From: Actinomycetota bacterium
GTDB taxonomy: Bacteria > Actinomycetota > Acidimicrobiia > Acidimicrobiales > Iamiaceae
Assembly (NCBI GenBank): GCA_017882935.1
Contig: JADGOP010000105.1
Location: forward strand, 1-7,477
Direction of reading: 5' to 3'
DNA: 7,477 nucleotides
Shown here: one piece after another, positions 1 to 5,779 of the stretch
Layout: the number at the start of each line of letters is the position of its first letter
Position numbering within the stretch: position 1 is the first letter of the stretch
Program-made: the position numbers and the translations under genes
The notes under the pieces: generated by a model
Told to the model about the DNA's origin: nothing
Seen by the model: only the letters and a program-made list of their open reading frames with translations
Databases searched by the model: none

Positions 1-27
1 CCCACCCCACCGTTCTCCGCACGGATA

Positions 28-44
28 GCGTCGCTCAGCGACGC
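28..44. terminator. Perfect inverted repeat, candidate terminator of the minus-strand operon
   Basis: GCGTCGCT and AGCGACGC flank a single central C, a perfect 8-bp palindrome. As RNA it would fold into a six-pair GC-rich stem with a five-base loop. It lies about 65 bases beyond the stop codon of the minus-strand kinase-fusion gene, where a terminator for the sensor/kinase operon would be expected. No U-rich tract follows on either strand, which is common for actinobacterial hairpins but leaves the role unproven. It could instead be a protein-binding palindrome for an unseen gene to the left. Confidence 0.4.
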
Positions 45-60
45 GTTCCGCGCGTAGTAC

Positions 61-99
61 GGAGACCGGGAACGGAGACCGGGAACGGAGACCGGGAAC
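61..99. repeat. Three perfect tandem copies of a 13-bp unit
   Basis: The unit GGAGACCGGGAAC occurs three times head to tail without a mismatch, followed by a broken start of a fourth copy (GGGAGG). It lies in the non-coding gap between the stop of the kinase-fusion gene and the hairpin at 28-44. The unit length is not a multiple of three, so it is not a coding repeat. It may be a simple slippage repeat. No function can be assigned from sequence alone. Confidence 0.9.
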
Positions 100-110
100 G
101 GGAGGCGTGG

Positions 111-1595
111 TCAGCGGAGCAGGTCGGCAAGGTGGGTCGCGGTGACGTCGAGCGGTCCGGACGTGTCGACGGTGGTGGCCTCGGGCCACGGGTCCGCCAG
201 CTCGGCCAGCGCCCGGGCGATCGCCACCCCGGCGTCGGACGGGTCGTCGCCCCGGGCGGCGCGTGCCTCGAGCCGGGACCGGGCGGTGTCGGCGTCGACC
301 TCGCAGCGCACCTGGTGCAGCTCGCTCGCGGTCGCCTCGGCCAGCGCAGCGGCGGCCGCCCGGTTGGCCGCAGACCCCCAGGAGGCGTCGAGGACCACGG
401 TCTCCCCGTGCGAGAGCGCGGAGGCGGCGCGGGCGAGGACGGCGTCGTACGTGGCGGCGGTGTGCCCGGCGTCGTAGAGGCCCTCGCCGAACGCGTCGTC
501 GGTGCGTGTCGTGGCGGTGAGCCCGGCCAGCTCCTTGCGGACGCGATCGGACGAGACCACCACCCAGCCGTGGTGGCCGGCCGCCGTGGCCGCAAGGGTC
601 GACTTGCCCGACCCGGGAAGGCCGCCGACCAGGATCAGTCGGGGCCTCGCGTCGCGCAGGTGGCGGTGGGCCAGGTGGAGGAGGTCACGCGCCTCGGCCG
701 ATGCGTGGGGGTCGTCCTGGGTGGCGCGGAGGTGGGCGACCTTGGCACGCACGAGCGCCCAGTAGGCGACGCCGTGCTCGAGCAGGGGGCCGGGAACCAC
801 GGTGCCGGCGTGCTCGCGGTAGGCCTGCACGAACGCGTCGGCGTCGTCCGGTCGGCCGAGCCGGCGCAGGTCCATCACCAGGAAGGCGACGTCGGTGACC
901 GTGTCGAGGTGGCGCAGGTGGTCGTCGAACTCGATGCAGTCGAGGATCCGCGGGCCGTCGTCGAGGCAGAAGATGTTGTCGCCCCGCAGGTCCCCGTGGC
1001 CGTCGCACACCTGGCCGGCTGCGACCCGCTCGGCGTACAGCGCGGTCCGCCCCCGGAACCAGGTCCCTGCGAGCCGTTCCACCTCGTCGAGCAGCCGCTG
1101 ATCGTCGGGGTCGCCGAGGTGTGGCCGCAGCTCGTCGACGGCCACCCGCCAGAGACGGCGCACCGCACCAACCTCGCCGTCGGCAGCGATCTCGGGCGAG
1201 CGCGCCGCGTCACGGTGGAAGCGGGCGAGGCGGGCGGCGACCAGCTGGAGCGGGCCGGAGAGGTCCACCCCACGGGCGACCAGGGCGGAGAGCTGACGGT
1301 CGGCGGGCAGGCGGCGCATCACGACGCACGGCTCCGGCGGGGTCGCATCGTCCCCGTCGTCGAGGCGGACGTGGCCGACCCCCAGGTACACGTCGTCGCA
1401 GAGGCGCCGGTTGAGCTCCACCTCCCGCCGGCAGTCGACGTCGCGCGCCTCGACCGTGGAGAAGTCGCAGAAGTCGGTGACCACGGGCTTGCGGAACTTG
1501 AGCACGCGGTCGCCGGTGAGCAGCAGCATCGAGATGTGGGTGGCCACGACCTCGGCTCCTGGCCCGGCGTCCGGCACCTCCGACCCCGCGGCCAC
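111..1595 (-). CDS. Aminoglycoside-phosphotransferase-like / P-loop kinase fusion protein (Rv2004c type)
   Basis: This 494-residue cytoplasmic protein joins two phosphotransfer modules. Residues about 15-310 resemble the APH/choline-kinase fold: a lysine-containing strand near residues 33-36, the catalytic loop HGDLRGDN (200-207) and the metal-binding stretch LDCIEFDD (218-225). Residues about 318-494 form a P-loop ATPase of the AAA_33/gluconate-kinase kind, with Walker A GGLPGSGKST (324-333), SSDRVRKEL (348-356) and VVLDASW (400-406). The substrate of this family is unknown. From memory, M. tuberculosis Rv2004c has the same architecture and about the same length and belongs to the DosR regulon. 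The GTG start is chosen because the conserved THIS segment (19-22) lies just inside it and because AGGTAGG, overlapping the stop codon of the sensor kinase gene, can act as ribosome binding site. Eleven bases separate it from that gene, so the two are very probably co-transcribed and perhaps translationally coupled. Function beyond nucleotide binding is inference. Confidence 0.88.
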   Translation of the reverse strand: MAAGSEVPDAGPGAEVVATHISMLLLTGDRVLKFRKPVVTDFCDFSTVEARDVDCRREVELNRRLCDDVYLGVGHVRLDDGDDATPPEPCVVMRRLPADRQLSALVARGVDLSGPLQLVAARLARFHRDAARSPEIAADGEVGAVRRLWRVAVDELRPHLGDPDDQRLLDEVERLAGTWFRGRTALYAERVAAGQVCDGHGDLRGDNIFCLDDGPRILDCIEFDDHLRHLDTVTDVAFLVMDLRRLGRPDDADAFVQAYREHAGTVVPGPLLEHGVAYWALVRAKVAHLRATQDDPHASAEARDLLHLAHRHLRDARPRLILVGGLPGSGKSTLAATAAGHHGWVVVSSDRVRKELAGLTATTRTDDAFGEGLYDAGHTAATYDAVLARAASALSHGETVVLDASWGSAANRAAAAALAEATASELHQVRCEVDADTARSRLEARAARGDDPSDAGVAIARALAELADPWPEATTVDTSGPLDVTATHLADLLR

Positions 1596-1606
1596 GTGGT
1601 CGCGGC

Positions 1607-3328
1607 CTACCTGGCCAGCGGCACGGACCAGCGCAGCAGCGCGCCGCCCGGCTCGCTCTCACCCAGCTCGAGGTGGCCCCCCATGGCCTCGGCGCGCTCC
1701 CACAGGTTGCCCAGCCCGCTGCGGCGACCCGTGCCGTCGGCGAACCCCTTGCCGTCGTCGGCGACGGTGAGCACCAGCTGGTCACCGACCTCGATGTGGA
1801 CGTCGACCTGAGAGGCCCCGGAGTGGCGGGCCACGTTGGCCAGGGCCTCGGTGACCGCGGCGTAGAGCTGTTCGGCCGGTTCGGGCGCGAGTCGGGTGTC
1901 GATCTCGCCGCTGATCCGCAGTCGGGGGGTGAACCCGAGCCCGTCGGCCGACCGGTTGACGAGGTCGACGATGCGGAGGCGGATGCCGTCGCCCCCGACG
2001 TGGTCGTGCTGCAGGGCGAAGATGGAGGTGCGCAGGTCGCGGATGGTGTCGTCGAGCTCGTCGACGACCTTGCTCAGCCGCGTGCTCACCTCGCCCGGCG
2101 GCAGCAGCGACCCCACGGCCTGCAGCGCCAGGCCGGCGGCGAAGATGCGTTGGATCACCAGGTCGTGCAAGTCGCGGGCGATGCGGTCGCGATCGCCGAA
2201 GAGCAGCAGCCGCTCGCTGTCGGCCCGGGCCTCGGTGAAGGCCAGGGCGAGGGCGGCCTGATACCCGAACGACTCCACCAGCGGGACGTCGTCGGGGTCG
2301 AACGGCTCCCGACCTGCGTAGCGGGACAGGCTCAAGGTGCCGTGCACGCCGTCGCCGACCTGCAGGGCGATGGCCAGCATGGGCCCCACACCACGGTTCA
2401 CGACCAGGGGGTCGTCGGGTCGGGACTGCGAGAGGTCGGGGTCGTGGATGGTGCCGCCCGCGAGGAAGAGGTCGCCGAGCACGGTGCCCGTGATCGGGAG
2501 GCGTTCACCGATGGCCGGCACCGACCGCTCGCCGCCCGCCGCCGTGAGCACCAGCTCCTCGTGCTCGGCGTCGAGGACGCGCACCCCGGACTCGTCGGCC
2601 CCCGCCAGCCCGTGGGCGATGTTCGCGATGAGCGAGAGCAGCTCGTCGGACGTGGCGCCGGCGAGCATGCGGCCGGTGATCTCGGCCGATGCCTCGAGCC
2701 ACTGCTGCTGGCGGACCGCCCGTTCGTACAGGCGGGCGTTGTCGATGGCCACCCCGGCCGCAGCGGCGAGCGCCACGACGAGTGCTTCGTCCTCTTCCGT
2801 GAACGCGGCGCCCCCGTCCTTGTCCGTGAGGTAGAGGTTCCCGAACACCCGGCCCCGCACCAGGATCGGCACGCCGAGGAACGTGGTCATCGGCGGGTGG
2901 CCGGGCGGGAACCCGCACGAGGCCGGGTGGTCGCCGAGCGCGTTCAGCCGGAGTGGCCGGGAGTCGGTGATGAGCTGGCCGAGGATGCCGCCACCGGTCG
3001 GCAGGGCGCCGATGCGGTGGGCCAGGTCGGCGTCGATGCCGTCGTACACGAACTCGCGCAGGTCATGGGCGTCACCGAGCACCCCGAGGGCGGCGTAGCG
3101 GGCGGTGACGAGCAGCCGGGCGACGTTGACGATGTGCCGGAGGACGCTCGACAGCTCGAGCTCCGACGCCACCGCCACGACGGCGTCGAGCAGTCCTTGC
3201 AGCCGCTCGCGCGACGTGCGGATGTCGTCGAGGTGCACGGCCAGCTCGCCCAGGAGGTCGTCGATGCGACCATCGGGGCGCGGCGATGCCTGGCTTGGCT
3301 CGTCGGGCTCGGCGTCTGAGCTGGTCAC
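1607..3328 (-). CDS. devS: DevS/DosT-type heme-GAF sensor histidine kinase
   Basis: This is a 573-residue soluble sensor kinase, close to the length of M. tuberculosis DevS. Two GAF domains (about 58-200 and 220-368) precede a HisKA_3 dimerisation domain (about 378-446) and an HATPase (about 485-572). GAF-1 carries HPASCGFPPGHPPM (134-147) and LYLTDK (165-170). In DevS the heme ligand His149 and distal Tyr171 lie in the matching motifs, 22 residues apart, and here His144 and Tyr166 are also 22 apart. The phospho-acceptor is His388 in ARDLHDLVIQR; the N box is around Asn498, G1 is DDGKGF (524-529) and G2 is SGLGNLWERA (537-546). There are no membrane segments. Expected role: bind heme, sense O2/NO/CO or redox state, and phosphorylate the DevR-type regulator encoded divergently. 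The reading frame stays open upstream to 3652, but that part would overlap the regulator gene antisense and has no domain, so the GTG at 3328 is preferred, although its ribosome binding site is weak. Heme binding is predicted, not shown. Confidence 0.93.
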   Translation of the reverse strand: MTSSDAEPDEPSQASPRPDGRIDDLLGELAVHLDDIRTSRERLQGLLDAVVAVASELELSSVLRHIVNVARLLVTARYAALGVLGDAHDLREFVYDGIDADLAHRIGALPTGGGILGQLITDSRPLRLNALGDHPASCGFPPGHPPMTTFLGVPILVRGRVFGNLYLTDKDGGAAFTEEDEALVVALAAAAGVAIDNARLYERAVRQQQWLEASAEITGRMLAGATSDELLSLIANIAHGLAGADESGVRVLDAEHEELVLTAAGGERSVPAIGERLPITGTVLGDLFLAGGTIHDPDLSQSRPDDPLVVNRGVGPMLAIALQVGDGVHGTLSLSRYAGREPFDPDDVPLVESFGYQAALALAFTEARADSERLLLFGDRDRIARDLHDLVIQRIFAAGLALQAVGSLLPPGEVSTRLSKVVDELDDTIRDLRTSIFALQHDHVGGDGIRLRIVDLVNRSADGLGFTPRLRISGEIDTRLAPEPAEQLYAAVTEALANVARHSGASQVDVHIEVGDQLVLTVADDGKGFADGTGRRSGLGNLWERAEAMGGHLELGESEPGGALLRWSVPLAR

Positions 3329-3424
3329 AGGAGCCCGCTCGGGGCCGGGGTGGGGCGGTCCATGTCCTACCAGCCAACCACGGAATCCCGCCGGCCGCCG
3401 CTTCCCTCCGGCAGACTGGGGGGC
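3329..3424. promoter_or_regulatory. Divergent promoter gap between sensor and regulator genes
   Basis: These 96 bases separate the start codons of the divergent devS-like and devR-like genes and must hold promoters for both unless one is leaderless. I see no convincing -35/-10 pair and no good match to the DevR palindrome; the nearest thing is a direct GTCCATGTCC at about 3357-3366. The role is inferred from gene arrangement only. Confidence 0.5.
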
Positions 3425-4084
3425 GTGACGATTCGCGTGTTCCTCCTCGACGACCACGAGCTGGTCCGCCGGGGCATCTTCGAACTGCTCAGCGCCCAGG
3501 ACGATGTCGAGGTGGTCGGTGAGGCCTCGACGGGTGACGAGGCCCTCAGCCGCATCCCGCTGGCGCGCCCCGACGTGGCCATCCTCGACGTGAGGTTGGG
3601 CGATGCCGAGCGCTCCGGCATCGAGGTCTGCCGCGACATCCGCTCCGATCACCCGGAGATCGCCTGCCTCATGCTCACCAGCTACGCCGACGACGACGCG
3701 CTGGTCGCGTCGGTCATGGCGGGGGCCGCCGGCTACCTCCTCAAGCAGATCCGCGGCCCGCAGCTGGTCGACTCGATCCGCCGCGTCGCGAACGGCGAGT
3801 CACTGCTCGAGCCGAACGTGGTGGCGAAGGTGCTCGAGCGGCTGCGCCAGCCCGTCGACGACCCGCTCGCGGCGCTCACCGACCAGGAGCGGCGCATCCT
3901 CGACCTCATCGCCGAGGGCCACACCAACCGCCAGATCGGCGAACAGCTGTTCCTGGCCGAGAAGACCGTGAAGAACTACGTCAGCAACCTGCTGGCGAAG
4001 CTCGGCATGAGCCGCCGCACCGAGGCCGCGGCGTTCGCGGCGCGGCTGCACGAGCGCCAGCGGGGGAGCACCCCGCTCACCTAG
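3425..4084 (+). CDS. devR: DevR/DosR-type response regulator (NarL/LuxR family)
   Basis: This 219-residue regulator has a receiver domain (about 3-122) and a LuxR-type helix-turn-helix (about 150-210). The acidic pair is Asp9/Asp10, the phospho-acceptor Asp55 (AILDVRL), the switch residues Thr85 and Tyr104, and the conserved lysine Lys107. The recognition helix AEKTVKNYVSNLLAKLG (178-194) contains Lys180, Lys183 and Asn184, matching the DNA-contact residues Lys179, Lys182 and Asn183 of M. tuberculosis DevR. Much of the chain can be aligned with DevR by eye (for example LTDQER, FLAEKTVKNYVS). The phosphoryl donor should be the divergent sensor kinase. Two oddities lie just after Asp55: the usual LP is LG, and the loop is two residues longer than in DevR. 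The start is set at GTG 3425, placing MTIRVFLLDDHE like the DevR N-terminus; ATG 3362 would add 21 residues with no family counterpart. A G-run sits directly before the GTG, too close for a normal ribosome site. The gene converges on the universal stress gene at 4120-4590. Confidence 0.95.
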   Translation: MTIRVFLLDDHELVRRGIFELLSAQDDVEVVGEASTGDEALSRIPLARPDVAILDVRLGDAERSGIEVCRDIRSDHPEIACLMLTSYADDDALVASVMAGAAGYLLKQIRGPQLVDSIRRVANGESLLEPNVVAKVLERLRQPVDDPLAALTDQERRILDLIAEGHTNRQIGEQLFLAEKTVKNYVSNLLAKLGMSRRTEAAAFAARLHERQRGSTPLT

Positions 4085-4097
4085 TCGGCGCAGAGGT

Positions 4098-4111
4098 CGG
4101 CGTCACCGCCG
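4098..4111. terminator. Small hairpin between convergent genes
   Basis: CGGCG and CGCCG flank a four-base TCAC loop inside the 35-bp gap between the stop codons of the response regulator and the one-domain stress protein. The location suits a bidirectional terminator, but the stem is only five pairs and no T-run follows, so support is weak. Confidence 0.25.
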
Positions 4112-4119
4112 CTGGGCTC

Positions 4120-4590
4120 CTACTCGTCGGGGATCACGCAGACGGGGCAGGGCGCGTGGTGGACGCAGGCGTTGCTCACGGAGCCGAGCAGCAGCTTGGT
4201 GAAGCCACCACGGCCGCGGGAGCCGACGACCAGCAGGTCGGCGCCCTTCGCCCGTTCGATGAGCACCTGGGCGGCGGCGCCCTCGATGGCGTGCACGGTC
4301 AGCCACGCGGGGCGCGGCTTGCCCTCGAGGACCGCGTCGACCCCGGCACCGGCCTCGTCGCCGGCTGCCCGGGCGAAGTAGTCGGTGTCCTCGCCCCACT
4401 CGGTGTTGAAGCCCTCCGCCCACTTGTACGGGAAGTCCCAGGCGATGACCACGTCGAGGTCGGCACCCCGCTGCTCGGCCTCGGAGAATGCCCAGCTCAG
4501 CGCCCTGTTCGCGCCCGGCGACCCGTCGACGCCCACGATGATCCGGGGTCGGTTGCCCGGAGTTGTGGAGGGGGTGTCGGTGGACGCCAT
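4120..4590 (-). CDS. Universal stress protein, single UspA domain
   Basis: This 156-residue protein is one complete UspA domain of the ATP-binding class. The first strand ends in IIVGVDGSPG (17-26, Asp22), and the nucleotide motif G-2x-G-9x-G-S is present from Gly123 to Ser137 (SRGRGGF, LLLGSVSNAC). Such proteins are cytoplasmic, usually dimeric, and linked to growth arrest, hypoxia and other stresses; in mycobacteria many are under DevR control. The frame is open 20 codons further upstream, but AGGAG at 4597-4601 sits six bases before the ATG at 4590, so that start is preferred. The C-terminal half contains HHAPCPVCVI, with three cysteines in the last 20 residues (142, 148, 151), which could matter for redox behaviour (inference). 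It is divergent from the two-domain stress protein gene, with a candidate DevR box and a hairpin in the shared gap. Confidence 0.93.
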   Translation of the reverse strand: MASTDTPSTTPGNRPRIIVGVDGSPGANRALSWAFSEAEQRGADLDVVIAWDFPYKWAEGFNTEWGEDTDYFARAAGDEAGAGVDAVLEGKPRPAWLTVHAIEGAAAQVLIERAKGADLLVVGSRGRGGFTKLLLGSVSNACVHHAPCPVCVIPDE

Positions 4591-4596
4591 GGCATG

Positions 4597-4601
4597 CTCC
4601 T
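4597..4601 (-). promoter_or_regulatory. Ribosome binding site deciding the stress-protein start
   Basis: On the minus strand the bases read AGGAG, followed by a six-base spacer and ATG at 4590. This is the best Shine-Dalgarno match near this gene and favours the 156-residue product over the longer open frame that begins at 4650. Confidence 0.75.
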
Positions 4602-4613
4602 GGTTCCGGTGGT

Positions 4614-4629
4614 CTGGGGCTGACCCCAG
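4614..4629. promoter_or_regulatory. Perfect inverted repeat in the leader of the single-domain stress gene
   Basis: CTGGGG and CCCCAG flank the four bases CTGA, a perfect six-pair GC-rich stem with a tetraloop. It lies 24-39 bases before the ATG of the minus-strand stress gene and 13 bases beyond its ribosome binding site. It could be a leader hairpin shaping translation or mRNA stability, or an operator palindrome. Whether it is transcribed depends on an unknown start point. Confidence 0.4.
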
Positions 4630-4656
4630 CCCACCACGTGCCTGCCGCAACCCCTA

Positions 4657-4670
4657 GAGTCGAAGGTCCC
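4657..4670. promoter_or_regulatory. Candidate DevR-like box 1
   Basis: GAGTCGAAGGTCCC agrees with 10 of 14 positions of the palindromic core of the published DosR/DevR motif (GGGACTWWAGTCCC, from memory). One half (GTCCC) is perfect and is followed by G, as in the wider consensus. It lies 67-80 bases upstream of the single-domain stress gene start. In GC-rich DNA such partial matches also arise by chance, so this is a candidate only. Confidence 0.33.
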
Positions 4671-4730
4671 GGCGCGCCGGTCGGACGTCCTATCCGCTCG
4701 TCCTCTGACCAGCGGTGGGAGGGCGAACCT

Positions 4731-4744
4731 GGGTCCTTGGTCAC
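4731..4744. promoter_or_regulatory. Candidate DevR-like box 2
   Basis: GGGTCCTTGGTCAC agrees with 10 of 14 positions of the DevR core, with the same five-four-five layout and both outer G/C contacts in each half. It lies 36-49 bases before the ATG of the two-domain stress gene, where an activator site overlapping the -35 region could be. Its centre is 74 bases from that of box 1, so each divergent gene could have its own site. Confidence 0.38.
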
Positions 4745-4779
4745 TTGCGCTCGGGGCGACCGGATCGCACCCTGTCGGC

Positions 4780-5694
4780 ATGAACGACGAAGCAGCGAAC
4801 GCACGCCACCGGATCGTGGTCGGGGTCGACGGGTCACCGGGGTCCGACCACGCGCTGCGGTGGGCCCTCGAGGAGGCCGCGGTCCGCGACGCCTCGGTCG
4901 TGGCCGTCAACGCCTGGGCACCCCCGACCTCGTACTCGTCCATCGCCGATCTGGTCGAGCCCGACGAGGTCGGTCCCCACGCCGCCGCCGCCACCGAGGT
5001 GGCCGAAGCCGCGGTGGCCAAGGCCATGGCCGACCTGGGCCTGAAGGTCGACGTCGAGGCGAAGGCCGTGCGCGGCTACGTGCCCGACGTGCTCATGCGC
5101 ACCGCCGCCGACGTCGGCGCGGCCCTCCTGGTCGTGGGCACCCGGGGCCGTGGTGGCTTCCGGGGCCTGCTGCTCGGCTCGGTGAGCCAGCAGTGCGCCT
5201 CGCACGCCCCGTGCCCGGTGGCCGTCGTGCCCGAGCGGGCGCCGCTGCCCGACGGCGACGACGTGCTGGTCGGCATCGACGGGTCGCCGCAGGCACGCCG
5301 GGCCCTCGACTGGGCCATCGACGAGGCGGCGCGTCGCAACGCCCGGTTGACGGTGGCGCAGGCCTGGTACACCCCCGTACCCGTGCCGCCCGCCGGGCTC
5401 GTCATCACGCCGGTCGACCCGGACCTCTTCCGGGAGGCCGCCGAGGAGGAGCTGTCGACCGCGTCCGACGAGGCCCTGGCCGCGGCCCGGCGCCGTCCGC
5501 CCGACGTGAACCTGGTCGCCGTGGAGCAGCCGGCACCCGTGGCACTGCTCAACCAGGCCAAGGACGCCAACCTGCTGGTCGTCGGCGCGCGGGGCCGCGG
5601 CGGGTTCGCCGGGCTGCTGCTCGGATCCGTCAGCCAGCAGTGCATCCACCACTCGCCGTGCGCGGTGGTGGTCGTGCCGGAGCCCGCCTCGTAG
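4780..5694 (+). CDS. Universal stress protein, two tandem UspA domains
   Basis: This 304-residue protein has two complete UspA domains (about 10-150 and 160-300). Each begins with a VGxDGSP strand end (Asp17 and Asp167). Each carries the ATP motif G-2x-G-9x-G-S (Gly120-Ser134 and Gly269-Ser283), followed by VSQQC and a short HxPC segment. The two copies keep GRGGF and GLLLGSVSQQC unchanged, so both sites look able to bind ATP. Length and layout match mycobacterial Rv2623/Rv2005c-type proteins; Rv2623 binds ATP, limits growth, and belongs to the DevR regulon (known from that species). The ATG at 4780 places the first strand correctly, but no strong ribosome binding site is visible. The gene is divergent from the single-domain stress gene and is followed after 85 bases by the histone-tailed gene in the same direction. 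A role in stress or growth arrest is inferred from family and context. Confidence 0.95.
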   Translation: MNDEAANARHRIVVGVDGSPGSDHALRWALEEAAVRDASVVAVNAWAPPTSYSSIADLVEPDEVGPHAAAATEVAEAAVAKAMADLGLKVDVEAKAVRGYVPDVLMRTAADVGAALLVVGTRGRGGFRGLLLGSVSQQCASHAPCPVAVVPERAPLPDGDDVLVGIDGSPQARRALDWAIDEAARRNARLTVAQAWYTPVPVPPAGLVITPVDPDLFREAAEEELSTASDEALAAARRRPPDVNLVAVEQPAPVALLNQAKDANLLVVGARGRGGFAGLLLGSVSQQCIHHSPCAVVVVPEPAS

Positions 5695-5709
5695 CGCCAC
5701 GCGGACCGC

Positions 5710-5723
5710 GGGACGTTCGACCC
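5710..5723. promoter_or_regulatory. Candidate DevR-like box 3
   Basis: GGGACGTTCGACCC agrees with 11 of 14 positions of the DevR core: GGGAC is exact and the second half, GACCC, differs at one base. It is nearly self-complementary itself: GGG/CCC pair and GTTCGAC contains TCGA. It lies 57-70 bases before the ATG of the histone-tailed gene and 16 bases after the stop of the two-domain stress gene, so it would give the downstream gene its own control. Confidence 0.42.
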
Positions 5724-5765
5724 TGGTGCCGCGCGACCGGCGGCGCGATGGTCGGGGTGAGCGAC

Positions 5766-5773
5766 AAGAGGAG
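5766..5773 (+). promoter_or_regulatory. Strong ribosome binding site of the histone-tailed gene
   Basis: AAGAGGAG followed by six bases and ATG at 5780. It is the best Shine-Dalgarno sequence in the window and rules in favour of this start over the in-frame GTG at 5726, which would lie upstream of it. Confidence 0.85.
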
Positions 5774-5779
5774 TCGATC

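Noticed and set aside
1..110. CRISPR array or attachment site in the left-end repeats
   Set aside because: The 13-bp units are directly adjacent with no spacers, and no integrase or tRNA gene is near.
132..1811. 559-codon plus-strand open frame
   Set aside because: It is antisense to the kinase-fusion gene and the end of the sensor gene. Its composition is typical of GC-rich shadow frames, with no recognisable domain.
1673..3319. 548-codon plus-strand open frame opposite the sensor kinase
   Set aside because: This is a shadow of the sensor gene; the Val/Gly/Asp/Arg-rich translation shows no motif, whereas the minus strand shows GAF, HisKA_3 and HATPase motifs.
3357..3366. GTCCATGTCC in the sensor/regulator gap as a DevR box
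   Set aside because: It is a direct rather than inverted repeat, and the other half-site at the required spacing matches poorly.
3362..3424. Upstream ATG start for the response regulator
   Set aside because: It would add 21 Ser/Pro/Arg-rich residues with no counterpart in DevR; the receiver domain begins directly after the GTG at 3425.
3329..3652. N-terminal extension of the sensor kinase frame up to 3652
   Set aside because: It runs antisense through the promoter gap and the first 76 codons of the response regulator, has no domain, and would make the protein 108 residues longer than DevS. GTG 3328 gives the normal family length.
5726..5779. Upstream GTG start for the histone-tailed protein
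   Set aside because: The strong AAGAGGAG ribosome site lies downstream of it and is correctly spaced for the ATG at 5780.
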